This document shows, piece by piece, positions 51,049-61,035 of a stretch of DNA of 64,000 nt. The notes beneath the pieces were generated by a model that worked only from the letters and a program-made list of their open reading frames with translations, did no database searches and was not told the DNA's origin. Location of the stretch: positions 7,175,838 through 7,239,837 of the forward strand of contig NC_039516.1 in assembly GCF_003672135.1 (NCBI RefSeq), given 5' to 3'. Each line of letters opens with the position of its first letter. Positions within the stretch are counted from its first letter, which is position 1. Origin of the DNA: Ooceraea biroi (Eukaryota; Arthropoda; Insecta; Hymenoptera; Formicidae). Both the position numbers and the translations under genes were made by a program.

Positions 51049-52208
51049 CCACCCCTATACGTCCCTTCCACCTGTAGATCTGCGCCCAAAGGGAAGAGGA
51101 AGACCGCAGAGGATCCTGCTGGGTGTCTGGCCGGACGAGCACATCCGTGGTGTGATTCGCGCGGTGGTATTCCGCGACGGGCACTCGCCCCACATCGTGA
51201 AGGAAGAGCCGACCACGATGTACCCCAGCCTGGCGAACTACGCGGCTTGCAACGGCCCGGAAGGCGCGGTCAGCCCGGGCGCGGCGGCTGCGGCCGCGGT
51301 TGCGGCGGTCGCTCAAGGTAACAGAGTCGATTCTCTCCTCTTTTTGCGGATCGCACTTTGCACGGAGTAACTGTCACACATTCGCGATAATACCGTAGAC
51401 ATTTACATACATCGTGTAGAGATTTAAAGAAATTCTGTTGAATTCGTGATAATGATCTCCAAAGGTTCTTGTAATTGGATCGAGCAAGTTGCAACACTCG
51501 CTTGCACGCAGTGAGCTTTTCTGATTAATAAATTTATCAATAGTATTTTTGTTTCATTTGTCTAATTAAAGGAAAAGTCACGTTCAGTATTAGCGTAAAA
51601 AAAAGTTGTCTTAGATTTTAGAAAATTTTATTCGTTTATGTTAGTTTTAATCTCTGTGCTACCTTCACTATTCAGGTCTGCGACACCAGATGTGTAGCAT
51701 GGTGGCGGCAGCGCACTCGCAGCAACACGACATGATGGCGACGAATCTGTCGACGAGCCTGTCCACCAGCCTGTCGTCGAACCTGCAGGCGGCGATGCAG
51801 GCCAGTCAGCATCACAACAACAATAACACGAGTGGCAGCAACGCGAGTGGTCTCGGTGGTGGCAGTAGTAATAGCGCCGGCCCCGGCAACAACAACGGCA
51901 ACTCCCCGCTGAATCTCGGCCTGGCGAGCCCGGGCTCGGGCGGACCGCCGGAGAGCCCTATGGAGAGTCCCTTAGCGAGCCCGCTGGGCCCGCTGATGGA
52001 CCCGGCGGGTCACATACCCAGCAGCGTGGAGGTCGGCATCGGCGTGAGCGGCATGACGTACAAGCCGGCGCGAAGCTTCGTCAGTCCACGTCCAGAGAAT
52101 CTCTTCCAGGAGGACATCGCCGACCTGGTGAAGAGTCCGCACGGTCTCAAGGACAAGGATAAGATCCCGGTGAAGCTCGAGCCGCTCACGGACTCGCGCT
52201 GCGAATAG
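36857..52208 (+). CDS. bab: bric-a-brac (bab) transcription factor, 3' part of gene (canonical isoform, five exons)
   Basis: Joined exons 36857-36914, 47986-48163, 49936-50021, 51078-51317 and 51676-52208 give 1095 nt in one frame: the last 364 residues and a stop. In this partial numbering, residues 21-49 (YQYQLQSMWQKCWN...) lead into a pipsqueak-type HTH (about 54-99, with GLSLSQAARKYDIPYPTF), then an AT-hook (110-119, GRGRP core) and a conserved block ILLGVWPDEHIRGVIRAVVF (120-139). Ala-rich, Asn/Ser/Gly-rich and Ser-Pro-rich stretches follow. This order is that of the Bab conserved domain, which in Drosophila binds A/T-rich DNA and patterns ovary, leg and abdomen. The N-terminal BTB/POZ dimerisation domain is not visible and presumably lies upstream of base 1. 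Every exon is bounded by GT/AG and all phases agree. Introns are 11071, 1772, 1056 and 358 bp. Psq/BTB relatives are the alternative, but the match around the HTH is specific to Bab. Confidence 0.93.
36915..41027 (+). other. bab intron before the alternative exon
   Basis: 4.1 kb between the linker donor and the alternative acceptor. Holds inward-facing GGGTGTC motifs (37075-37084 and 37406-37417), an inverted repeat GCGTTCACGC/GCGTGAACGC at about 38701-38735 and GC-rich CGCGGCGCCGCG sequence near 39876-39895. No other terminal-exon candidate was seen. Confidence 0.6.
41028..41473 (+). CDS. Alternative terminal exon: psq-type HTH plus CENP-B/pogo-like segment
   Basis: A 446-nt GC-rich coding block lies in the 11-kb bab intron, ending in TAA at 41471-41473. 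A branch-like CTGAC and TATTTTCTAG acceptor precede 41028, which is entered with two bases of a split codon, the same phase as the canonical exon at 47986. Joined to 36857-36914 it gives a 167-residue partial product. Residues 32-76 form a psq-type HTH (WTRHDLQEAIEAV... YGIPKGTLYDNIL). Residues 88-155 hold a basic RLRRKR patch and an FSGLAGFRWWWAFCKKHSI motif resembling the second helix-turn-helix of CENP-B/pogo-type proteins. The likely role is an alternative DNA-binding module on the BTB protein. The frame stays open upstream to an ATG at 40934, so an independent short psq protein started in the intron is the main alternative. Coding status is strong; linkage to bab is inferred from phase. 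Confidence 0.75.
41574..41670. mobile_element. Palindromic hairpin MITE flanked by CCAAG
   Basis: Arms 41574-41615 and 41628-41670 are near-complementary along their whole length (TTCGGGGAG, TAGCGCT and CTATAGT occur in both), leaving a ~12-base loop. CCAAG lies on both sides (41569-41573 and 41671-41675), consistent with a 5-bp target duplication. It sits 100 bases after the stop of the alternative psq exon. The superfamily is unknown. Confidence 0.72.
42014..42019 (+). terminator. Candidate poly(A) signal for the alternative psq terminal exon
   Basis: First clear AATAAA on the + strand after the stop at 41473, about 540 bases downstream; a second lies at 42242-42247. If 41028-41473 is a true terminal exon, one of these is the expected cleavage signal, and the 3' UTR would carry the palindromic element at 41574-41670. 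Confidence 0.3.
44892..44943. repeat. GA-rich microsatellite (GAGAAA / GAGA units)
   Basis: Repeated AGAGAGAAAGAGAGAAAG units with a central CGAGAGAGAG. Purine tract on the + strand within the bab intron. Confidence 0.8.
47986..48163 (+). CDS. bab: bab exon: N-terminal half of Bab conserved domain and psq HTH
   Basis: The acceptor AGCAG ends at 47985 and the donor GTGCGT begins at 48164; phase 1 in, phase 2 out. Translation runs SYQYQLQSMWQKCWNTNQ, then LRFRERGPLKSWRP and the first two helices of the psq motif (MAEAIFSVLKEGLSLSQAA). This is the most diagnostic Bab segment in the window. A T/C-rich tract (TTTTCTGTGTTTTCTCTTTTCC) precedes the acceptor. Without splicing, the frame closes 14 codons past the donor. 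Confidence 0.95.
48164..49935 (+). other. bab intron (1772 bp)
   Basis: AT-rich, especially 48200-48720, with a (CG)-rich patch at about 48812-48830. Nothing coding recognised. Confidence 0.7.
49936..50021 (+). CDS. bab: bab exon: recognition helix of psq HTH
   Basis: The acceptor TTTTTCAG ends at 49935 and the donor GTGAGT starts at 50022. The leading G completes the split Arg codon of QAAR; the exon then reads KYDIPYPTFVLYANRVHNML and GPSADGGA, and ends with one base of the Asp codon. The IPYPTF turn and following helix are the Bab version of the psq recognition helix, so the HTH is split between two exons by a phase-2 intron. Confidence 0.95.
50022..51077 (+). other. bab intron (1056 bp) ending in the CT repeat
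   Basis: Ordinary intron DNA from the GTGAGT donor to the CCTGTAG acceptor; the last ~80 bases are dominated by pyrimidines, including (CT)23. Confidence 0.8.
50999..51044. repeat. (CT)23 microsatellite in intron, next to a bab acceptor
   Basis: A perfect CT dinucleotide run of 46 bases ends 33 bases before the acceptor at 51077. It forms an extended pyrimidine tract, so its length may affect splicing of the AT-hook exon. Confidence 0.9.
51078..51317 (+). CDS. bab: bab exon: AT-hook and conserved C-terminal part of Bab domain
   Basis: The acceptor CCTGTAG ends at 51077, preceded by a long CT repeat, and the donor GTAACA begins at 51318. It encodes LRPKGRGRPQR, an AT-hook (GRGRP core) that grips A/T-rich minor groove, then ILLGVWPDEHIRGVIRAVVF, the second conserved Bab block. 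A VKEE motif (Lys 149 of the visible peptide) fits the sumoylation consensus. The exon ends in an Ala-rich run AAAAAAVAAVAQ. Retention of the next intron would add a short tail and a stop at 51368-51370. Confidence 0.94.
51318..51675 (+). other. bab intron (358 bp)
   Basis: AT-rich intron from GTAACA to TATTCAG. Nothing else seen. Confidence 0.8.
51676..52208 (+). CDS. bab: bab terminal exon: low-complexity C-terminal tail
   Basis: The acceptor TATTCAG ends at 51675. The exon enters with two bases completing Gly and ends at TAG 52206-52208, giving 176 whole codons. The product is rich in Ser, Asn, Gly and Pro: a repeated NLSTSLSTSLSSNL stretch, HHNNNN, then Ser-Pro-rich PESPMESPLASPLGPL. The last 44 residues are more complex and acidic/basic, ending KIPVKLEPLTDSRCE with a VKLE sumoylation-type motif. 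Such tails in BTB-psq factors are usually disordered regulatory regions. GC content is far above the flanking introns. Confidence 0.93.
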
Positions 52209-52576
52209 TAAGCCATCTCGGTGGCGGGGAGACGAAGAAGGGAAGCAGGACCAGGAGGAACGGCGACGTCGCCGCTGCGGGATCGCCAGCCGAGGAGGGA
52301 CGAGTGGAGCGTCGATGAGGACCCGCCGAGGGGGACGTCTCTCCTCGCGGCCGTCGACGGTCGAGGATCGGTGACGTGGATCGGTAGGCGAGAGGGTCGC
52401 CTCGAGGCTACTCGCGACGGATCGTGCTCTCGCGGCCGATTCGCCTCGCGATGCTTCGCCTCCTCGCCGGGAGTTTATTAGTATACATATATATATACAC
52501 ACACGCGCGGCTCGGAACGTTACGTTACGCGAGCACGATGTATTGTGCATAACGAGTATGTTAGAGGAATGTTAGA

Positions 52577-52636
52577 GGAAGAGAGAGAGAGAGGGAGAGA
52601 GTGTGTGTGTGTGTGTGTGAGAGAGAGAAAGAGAGG
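52577..52636. repeat. GA / GT compound microsatellite in the bab 3' UTR
   Basis: GAGAGAGAGAGGGAGAGA is followed by a GT run (about 52601-52618) and a second GA run. Confidence 0.85.
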
Positions 52637-52808
52637 CTTACAATCAAAAGAAAAAAAATTCCGATGGAAATATACAGAGTGTGAATGAGACGAGGAGTGT
52701 CGAGAGAGTTTCTCGCTTGGCTCAGCTTCGAGGAAGGATAATCGAGCGATCATGGCTCGTCGTCCTGGACAAGGATCGCTCGGTCTTCCTCGGTGGCAAC
52801 AGGGAAGA

Positions 52809-52908
52809 AGAAATGGAGAGAAAGAGAAAGAGAGAAAAAGGGAGAGCGAGCAAGAGAGACGGAGAGAAAGAGAGGGAGAGAAAGAGAGAGAAAGCGAGCG
52901 AAAGAGTA
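52809..52908. repeat. GA-rich tract, probable bab 3' UTR
   Basis: About 100 bases that are almost only A and G, in GAGAAA/GAGA units with rare C. Confidence 0.8.
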
Positions 52909-53029
52909 AAACCTTCTTCTAGCAAACGTACTATAGCTATTGGGTCGCCGGCGCCTCGCGAGCGCGCCGCCACCTTTTTCCAATCTAGATAGTCGTGTCA
53001 TCGTCGTGTCGTACAGACTATGTACATGT

Positions 53030-53035
53030 AATAAA
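53030..53035 (+). terminator. Candidate poly(A) signal for bab (AATAAA)
   Basis: A canonical AATAAA hexamer lies 822 bases after the bab stop, followed by a GTAAAAA stretch and CA-rich sequence. The hexamer is common by chance in insect DNA, so this is only a candidate. Confidence 0.35.
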
Positions 53036-53098
53036 GGTAAAAATCTACACGCCATACATAAGCACACGTACGTATCCCTACATGGACATACACAAATC

Positions 53099-53165
53099 AA
53101 ACAAACACACACACACACGCGCGCGCCCTCGCGCGCACATGCATACATTTACACATAGATACACG
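53099..53165. repeat. CA/CG-rich tract downstream of bab
   Basis: (AC)n changes to (GC)n at 53117 and returns to CA/TA-rich steps. It resembles the alternating tract at 9688-9746. Confidence 0.7.
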
Positions 53166-53869
53166 CGCCACACAAGTGAATACACACTCGAAATTTATAC
53201 CTATGCATATACGATAACTGTACTTTTAATGCCAAATGTATAATAACTCGTAAGGAGTCGCCTACTGCCGAACGATTGATTACTCGAGACGGGTGTCGAC
53301 GAGCAGAAAGTAAGCCGCCTCGAACGGAGCTACACGTTGTACCGTAATGACGGTGTTCTTACACAACGTGTCACGGATCATCGCGCGTTTGTGATGGTGA
53401 TTTTTAGGCGTGGCAAAGATTCGCTTTAAATTATTTTTTAGGGAAGTAACGGCGAGATTTGTTTCCCTTGCTAAGAACCATTGTGGAAATGATTCGTATA
53501 GGCCTTACGGAATTATCGTCCTTTTGTATTTATTTATTACTGTGTAAATTATTCTAAGAGGTTGCTGATCTTGCTTTTACACGAATAGATCTGTCGTTTT
53601 TTAAAACAGCTTTGACGATACAAATTTTCCTTCTCTCCATGCCGAATATTCTAATGGAGAAATTTGGATAATAAATTCCATGAAGAATCTCTTCGAAACA
53701 CAAAAATCTCAATTTCGTCCGCGACACCTTGCGCAAGGGTAACTCTACCTTTCTGACGTCAGGCAGTAAGCGACGTCACCGATCTAAGCTCGATAAGTAA
53801 GGGAGATGTACAAAATTCACTATGACTGTCTACCAAGCAAAGAGACGAGCGAAAAACGATATTAGAGAG

Positions 53870-55460
53870 CGAGAGAGGGAGACAGAGCGAGAGAGAGAGA
53901 GGGGAAAGGGTACGACAAAAGTATGTAGAGACGGAGGAAACAAATTCAACGGCTTATAAAGCGAGCACACTCTAGGCCGAGATGATCGCTGTAACGTTAT
54001 TAAGTATAATGATTGCCTTCCTGCCATATTTGGGGTATGCCAAGTATAAAAATTATAAGGTTTAGGGATTAGGGGACGAGAAATTGTGGCTTCGACACGA
54101 CAAACCGTGTCGAAATTTCGGTGAGTTCGGCGACCACGAGTGCGTGCATCGGTGCGAGATTGCGAACCTGAACACGAGTCCGAATGCGAGCGTGAACGCG
54201 AGCGCGAACGTGAGTATGGCTGGGACGGAGCGAATGGAATCCGAGGAAAATTCGTATGCCTGTCCTTCTTTCGAAAGATCGTGCTATTTTTCAAAATTTT
54301 ACACGTCGCGCGTGATTTCGCGAAGGGACCCCGGGGTCCTCGACAATCGAAGAACGAGTCGTGCCGACCGAACAGCGTAATCAACGCGACGAGGTATTTC
54401 CAAATCGAACATGAATAAAATTTGCGTCAACATTTGTATCCGATCGCTAAATGTGGTCAAAATTTGCAATCTTACATTTGATTGCTGCAAAGTATCACTT
54501 TTCGATGATGCTAAGAAAATCCTCATTTGATTAATTTCTATATCACATTATAAATAACGAAGTATCTTACACGCGATTTAATTCAAAAATACATTTTTGG
54601 GGAAAATGAAATTTACTAAAAATCCTAGAACCGTCGGCACGCTGGTTCGGGGGAGCGAAAGAGTGTGAGAATGGACGTGCGAGTGGGAGAGAGAGAAAGA
54701 GACTCCTTGTAAGTGTAAAAAGTAAACAAAAAAAATTCGAAGTGGCCTTCGGTGAAAGGGAAAGATCATCGCTTTTCGCTTTTGCTCGTACGAGGCTTTC
54801 GGCGTAACGAGCCATCCGTTATCCGTTATCCGTTTGTCTGGGAAACTTTACGGGAGAGAGGGTAAAAAAAAGAAAACGAAATTGCAGGAGGAAAAAATTG
54901 ATTCTCGCGCCACGCTCATGCAGCCAGAATATTTCCGGTGACGATTGAGGAGACGATTGTGGAAAGAAGGAATCGCGCGTTCGTAGCATCGAAGTATCGA
55001 AGCGATTGGGAAACGTATAACATCGGGCAAGCCAAAAATAAAGAGAGAAAAAAAAGAAAAGTAACACGTTATTCTTGATACAAGCGACTTTTGTGCGAAA
55101 AAAACGCGACGACGGTGTCGCGAGGCGACGACGTAGACGGCGAGTCATTAGTATACGCGTTACAATGTACTTCGGACGACCACGTTTTTTCATTTCGGCG
55201 GGAGAATCGGAAAGCGCGAGTTCTATTTACCATTTAGGCATAATGTGTTCAAACTCGTAAATTCACGCGAGACGTGCGGCATATATAAAAAAAAAGGAGA
55301 AGATTTACGTGGGAGGGGTGGGAGCTAAATTTTAGTAGAGAAGCGCAAACCGAATCGCGAAAAAATTCAAGTGAGAAAGAGGGCGAGAGGGAAGAAAGCG
55401 AGAAGAAGAAAGAGAGAATACGCGCGAGAGGTCGCGAGAGCGTGGGGAAGAGAGCGAATG
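53870..55460. repeat. Cluster of short GA-rich tracts in bab-NUCB1 intergenic DNA
   Basis: GA-rich purine tracts occur near 53868-53905, 54655-54705 and 55370-55460, with more near 56520-56590 and 58440-58496. Most are imperfect GAGAGA/GAAAGA units on the + strand. None is within a coding frame. Confidence 0.6.
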
Positions 55461-56400
55461 CGGAAGAGTTTAAAATTAAATATTGTATAAAAAGAAAAAA
55501 AGTAGTAAGTGCCTTCCAAAAAATTAAGTGTCCCGTAGACCGTGACCACTTGACTAAGCGACGAGAAAAGTCATTCGAAATTCTGCTGATGAATGCATTC
55601 TTCGTGAGGTAATGTTTATACATACATTGCGTAAGATCGACATCTCACCTGATTTTCGAGAAGGTTTCGGTCTCTTGAAATTCGATTTAAAGGAACATTT
55701 AGTTAATAAGCAACATTACTTATTTGCTAAATTTAATGCATGTTGCATTTAAATTCATATTTCCAAATTTCGTCGACTAGTCTTTCTCTATACAGGCACA
55801 AAGCTGTCAAGGAACGCGGTATCTAATCCGGAAACCATTATTACTGAAATTAATAGCCGTGAAAGCGGCTCTTAAAGTCAGAAATTTACAATTTCTTCAA
55901 TATTTTATGTTCGATCGCTTTCGAGAACAGCTGCGGGAGATGAGCGAAACCAAATTCAGTTAACCAGATGCACTGTCGCATGTCGAGAACGCAATGTCTC
56001 TATGAACTCTGTGTGCGTGTCAGAGTGAATGTCCGAAGCAACAAACTACCCGACAAAATTTGTGTTTTGGATCAATCCACACAGGTAATACCCTGAATGG
56101 CATATTCTCGAGATGTTTTCCTTCTTGATTTCCCAGCAAAAGAGCAAATAAAGTCGATGTACTTTAGGTGGGAGGAGAGAGCGTTAAAAAAATAGGGATG
56201 AGGTGGAAGAGGAAAGGGCTGACCGACAGTACGGGGAACGGCTATTTCGAGAGGGATCCTTTCGTTTTCACATTTTGATATATACATATATGTATCTGTG
56301 AACAGATGGTGAAAAAAAGAATACCTATATTACATACCTAAGGCGTAAGTGAACAAAAAAGCATCTAATACGCTATTATTGATATAGAACACAAAGTGAA

Positions 56401-56424
56401 TATATATATGAGAAAAAAGTATAT

Positions 56425-56456
<32 letters not shown>

Positions 56457-56457
56457 A
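56401..56457. repeat. TA dinucleotide repeat
   Basis: Two TA runs separated by GAGAAAAAAG, the second about 30 bases long. Confidence 0.85.
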
Positions 56458-59400
56458 AAAATTGATATATTGATGCTGTAGAATTATACTGAGGCTGAGT
56501 GCGTTTATTGCGAAAGTGCGATAGAGCGTGAGCGAGCGAATGAGCGAACGAAAGCGAGCGAGAGAGAAAGCGAGATAAAGCAAGATAGAGGCCGCGATTC
56601 TTTTTCCGAACGTCGTCGAGGACGAAACAAAAGTTCACGGGCAGAGTTTTGCGTTAGGCGAACTAAAGGCTTTAGAGTCGAGAAAAGACAAAGTAGCTCG
56701 TAGGGTTTTTATCGGGCCGGCAAAAAAGACGGACGTGCGTGACTCTGGCGCAACCTTAGTGCGAGCCAATTCAGTTTCAGCTCCCGGACGCGCGTCCCGT
56801 TCATCGATCGGCATCGACTGGACACTTTATCTCATTTTCTTTTCTTGCTCCCAGGCAAATCAGCACGCGAGTGCTGGATCGTCAAAATCAAGTTTCGCGA
56901 GTCTCTGGCGATGAAAACAATATTTCATTTAAACCGACTTAATCCAGCGATTGTATAATTATTGTATAATCAGATTTGCAAGAACCATAAAAGAGTAAAA
57001 GTCAAAAGTATCGCGCGCGGGACGGGTGGTCCAGGAGTCTCAGATTACACGCATGCAGAATAACCGATCGGCAAGAGCTTTCGTTCCACGCACGTGAGAA
57101 ATCTTTCCTTTGACCATCGTTATTGCCGCGGTATCGAGTGGTGAGAAGAAAAAAAAAACTGAGAAGCTGCGAGGAAGCGAGTTGCACAGCGAACAAGCAA
57201 CAGCCGACTATAAAACAGAGCATTAGTAGTCTCCGTACACACGATTTACGACTAGTTTACAGGACGCGCGACCCACAACGTGCCGCGTTTCCCGCGGAGG
57301 ATCTTCAGGATCCGACGCGATCGCGCGAGATCGCGATCAGTTGGAGCAGAGTGGTTTCACTTGGTGACTTGGTGTCATCGTTCTATCTCTGCTTCGGGCG
57401 CGTCATGGTGTCGCGCGAGGACACACGCCGCGTTTCCGTTTTCTCTACTATAGTTAACGTTTAAGGGACAACTTAGATGTGGCATCTTTCATTTCGCGAG
57501 GACCGTTAGTCGAGCAATAGGATCGCACATTTTTCAGAGCCCGGTTATTTAATCGCACACGAGCCCGAGTAACACATATAAATATATATACATACACGTA
57601 CACTCACTCGCATACAGAGGCATGCGTATACAGACACACACACATACGGGACATACATGTACATTAACACTCTCCAGAAAAGCCGAGAGAACGAGGGGAC
57701 ACACGAGATTGTTTGTCTTTACTGTAAATAGTGGAGGAACAGCATGTACGGCAAGGTTCATCGTTATCACTGTAACGTGTAACATATTTATTTCTCGAGG
57801 AGTTCTCGTTGAGACACTTCCCTTTAAGTAGCCTAAGACTCGGACTTTATTTCAAACCTTCCGCCCGCTCGGAGGCGCGGAGTAGACCGCGAACGGTCGT
57901 CTTTCGGAGAGGAAAGGAAGACACCCTCTCTCTCCGAAGGTGTTTTTGAGTGCCCGAGTTGTCGGTGTGCTCTCGAGCCTCCTCGGCATCGCCTCGATTC
58001 AACTGCGGAAACAAAACGCGCGACGTCCGCGAATTGTAGAATCGATTATTTGATTCAAGTCTTGAAACGCAAATGCTGCAACCAGAAATTGTTTTGATAA
58101 TTTCTGGAGGAGGGATCTTGTGTCACACCATCGACGTTCGATATTGCGGCGTCGCGCGCACTCAATCAAATATATATAATATAAAAGGAGTATCTTTTTA
58201 ATATCCGTACGATAGACACGAGAAACCTGTTAGAGCTATTTAAGAGTTTAAGATATTTAAGCAAGCATTTTTACAATTATAGTTTGAAGATTTATTAGAA
58301 AATGACAATTCTCTAATATAATAATATAAAACGGTATTTATATAATTATATAGTTTAGAAATTTATTTAAAATGACAAATTTTTCTAACATAGATCATAT
58401 TTTTATGATTGTAAGTTAAAAGTTTATTGGAAAGAATGTATCTTTATGAGAAAGAAAGAGAGCGAGAGTGAGAGCGAGAGAGAAAGAGAGAGTGTGTAAA
58501 CAATTATTACATTAATGATTTAAGAATTTATTATTTCTCGAATCTACGTCGTACGGAATATTGGAAACGTAGTCTTGGATCGTTGAATCGAGGCAGTGCT
58601 GGCGGAATCATTATTATCGATTATGATCGCGCCCATTGCGCATTCGTCGTGTGCGACGACAACGGCGAACGGCAATACTTTATAGTTACTATCGTTTTTA
58701 TTTCCCGTCTTTAAGAAAATGAACATGAAGGAAGCACAGAAGCAAGTATTTCTTTTCAGTAGGTAGCCCAATTTGTTGGAATAAGTCGCCCGTACCGATA
58801 TAGATTATAAAACGATAAAACAACGCGTAATGACGCGCACGAGATGTAATCGTGACGACGAAACTCGTGAAACGACGTTCGTTCCCAAACTTTACTTCGA
58901 AAAAAAAAGTAGCGCGCGGGGACGTGCTACCCCGCGCGCGCGGTTTGCTTTAGTCACGGAAACGCAGAAACGCAGAAACGCAGAATCGTTCGCCCATTAT
59001 TAAACGCGTTTTCTCCCTTCCCCCAAACCCCTCCCCCTTAGGTCCGGCCCCGAGCCCCACTTTTATTTATTACCGATTAGCTCGTAAGATGACGTTCTAC
59101 CGAGGTATGCTATACTTATAAATACACCCTATATATAGTGGAGTAAGCAAGTTACATTACCTACCTACCTATCCGTGCGCTTGACGGATGGAACAAACAG
59201 ATGAATCACGCAATCATACATTTAAGTTGCTACTTGGCACGTATACCTAAGTAATATACTAACATAAACAGTATGCAATAACAAATAAATATGAGAAACG
59301 AATAACGTGTCTCTCTCTTCTTTTTGCTCCTACCCTTTTTCTCCCATTCCATTTTCCTTGAATTTTTTCATCCCAATAAAATAATTTTAACGAGAGAAGA

Positions 59401-59494
59401 ATTAACAAGTTCAATTCCTTTTTACTGATAAATTTCATTACTAAATATGTGTCTTGATCGGGTTTTGCAACGGGTAATTCTGTTTCGGAAAACA

Positions 59495-59500
59495 TTTATT
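59495..59500 (-). terminator. Candidate poly(A) signal for NUCB1
   Basis: TTTATT on the + strand (AATAAA on -) about 1 kb past the NUCB1 stop. I saw no canonical hexamer between 60495 and about 60000. The assignment is weak because the area is AT-rich. Confidence 0.25.
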
Positions 59501-60495
59501 CAGCATAAAACACTTATAACATAAATAATTATAATTTCTCAAATAAAATCAAATCAAGAAATAAGAATAATTTTTAACATCGATAACATTTACCATATTG
59601 TTTTTACAATTATTGCACTTATTGCGAATTATTGGAGTAATGATTTTAAGTATACAACAAGTGTATTTTTGAAATACTAAACATCACTGAATTATTTCAG
59701 TGTTGAATTCATTCAGCGTAATTATTTTTAACATTGAGAATATTCATATAAAATAATTATCATCAAAGAATTGCATGGTATTTAGTATTTTAAGGATAAA
59801 ACGCACATAGTCGTGTACATAAAATCATTATTGCAGTAATTAGCAATAATTGCAACAATTGCAATAATATTAGTCATTATTGCAAATTGTTGCAACGTTA
59901 CATAAATTATTTCATTATTAATAATTAATTTATATTTTTAAGCTACACAGCTTTCGTAGGCTTACAAAAACTATGAACAAATTTCACAGAAAGTCCAAAT
60001 CTCATTGATAGATCTTGCAGAAAAAGTCTTGTTAAATAAAACAAATTCTACAAAAACATGTACGACGTCTATACTGCGTCCAGCGAGAGAATCGGGTATC
60101 GGTCTACGCGCAGGCGGGTGAGCACAGTGGGTAGCGCCGCGCTACTCTGTTGTCTCAGAAAACTGAACTGAAAACTGAAATAATCTCGACATATCGCGTG
60201 CTCTCCAGGGACAGGATCCGCGCAGAACGGACGAGTTCTCATCCGCTCCTATAATGTTCGCTCGCTGGACGGAGTATGCGCGGAAGGGTGTTTCGTAGAA
60301 CCAAGAACATCGTCTCTCCTTCATCCTCTTCAGGTTTGCAATGAATTGTTTCCGTAATAAGAAGTGCATCAGGACTTGTTCCTAACTTCTTGACGTTCGT
60401 ACGGGATCTCGCATCTTTCTTTCCATCCTGTGTTACAGCATTTGGCGCACATATCGCGCATACTGCATCACTTGCGGGAAAACAATTCGCGTCAT

Positions 60496-61035
60496 CTACG
60501 TCTTCTTCGTACTCGGTATACTGTTCTGGTTGATCACCGACCGAGCAGGGTGCGATTCGTATTGCTCCGGGAGATTGTGGCTGCCTTGCGCGAATGCTTG
60601 ACTGCTCGAGGCGTTACTTTGAGTATGTTGTGGTACTTGACTCTGTATTTGTGGTTGCTGCTGAACCTGCTGAGGCTGTCCCTGGAGTTGTTGTTGCGAT
60701 AGCTGCTGAGGAGGTTGATTCTGGTGCTGAAGTTGACTCTGGTATTGTTGGTGAACCTGCTGAGGCTGCTGCTGTTCCACTGGCACTGGCACTTGATACT
60801 GATGTTGCTGCGGGATCTGATCTTGATAATGTTGTTGCGGTGGAACATGAGGCTGATAAAGCTGCTGCTGCTGCTGCTGCGGTGGCATCTGTGGTTGATG
60901 CGGTTGTTGGTGCCCAACATTACCCTGGTACTGCTGTGGTGGCATCTGTCCTGGATACTGTTGCTGCGAAGGATGCATCTGTTGCGGATGATACTGCTGG
61001 GGCTGATACTGTTGTTGCTGATACTGCGGTGGGAA
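60496..61035 (-). CDS. NUCB1: NUCB1 terminal coding exon: Gln/Pro-rich tail
   Basis: The acceptor TTTTTCGCAG ends at 61036; 179 codons and a TAG at 60498-60496. The product is dominated by Gln, Pro, Tyr and His (for example QYQQQQYQPQQY and QMPPQQQQQQLYQPHVPP). The last ~45 residues are more ordinary (SNASSSQAFAQGSHNLPEQY... IPSTKKT). Vertebrate NUCB1 also ends in a Gln-rich stretch, but a much shorter one. The reading frame is unbroken, which argues for a real, length-variable tail rather than a shadow. Confidence 0.92.
   Translation of the reverse strand, partial: FPPQYQQQQYQPQQYHPQQMHPSQQQYPGQMPPQQYQGNVGHQQPHQPQMPPQQQQQQLYQPHVPPQQHYQDQIPQQHQYQVPVPVEQQQPQQVHQQYQSQLQHQNQPPQQLSQQQLQGQPQQVQQQPQIQSQVPQHTQSNASSSQAFAQGSHNLPEQYESHPARSVINQNSIPSTKKT

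Larger units (their letters stand above)
52209..53060 (+). other. bab: Probable bab 3' UTR, proximal part
   Basis: Non-coding DNA directly after the bab stop. It holds a GA/GT compound microsatellite (about 52577-52636), a long GA-rich tract (about 52809-52908) and an AATAAA at 53030-53035, which is a plausible first poly(A) signal. The UTR could extend further: another AATAAA lies at 54414-54419. The end of the transcript cannot be fixed from sequence alone. Confidence 0.55.
53061..60495. other. Convergent intergenic / distal UTR DNA between bab and NUCB1
   Basis: No coding block recognised. Contains GA tracts, TA repeats, a three-copy AAACGCAGA tandem (about 58959-58985), an AT-rich block with clustered ATTGCAAT-like words (about 59828-59898) and several AATAAA words on both strands. 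The boundary between distal UTRs and true intergenic DNA cannot be placed. Confidence 0.6.

Noticed and set aside
51972..52550. 192-codon open frame on the - strand over the bab terminal exon
   Set aside because: Antisense shadow of GC-rich coding sequence plus 3' UTR; Arg/Ala/His-rich without any motif.
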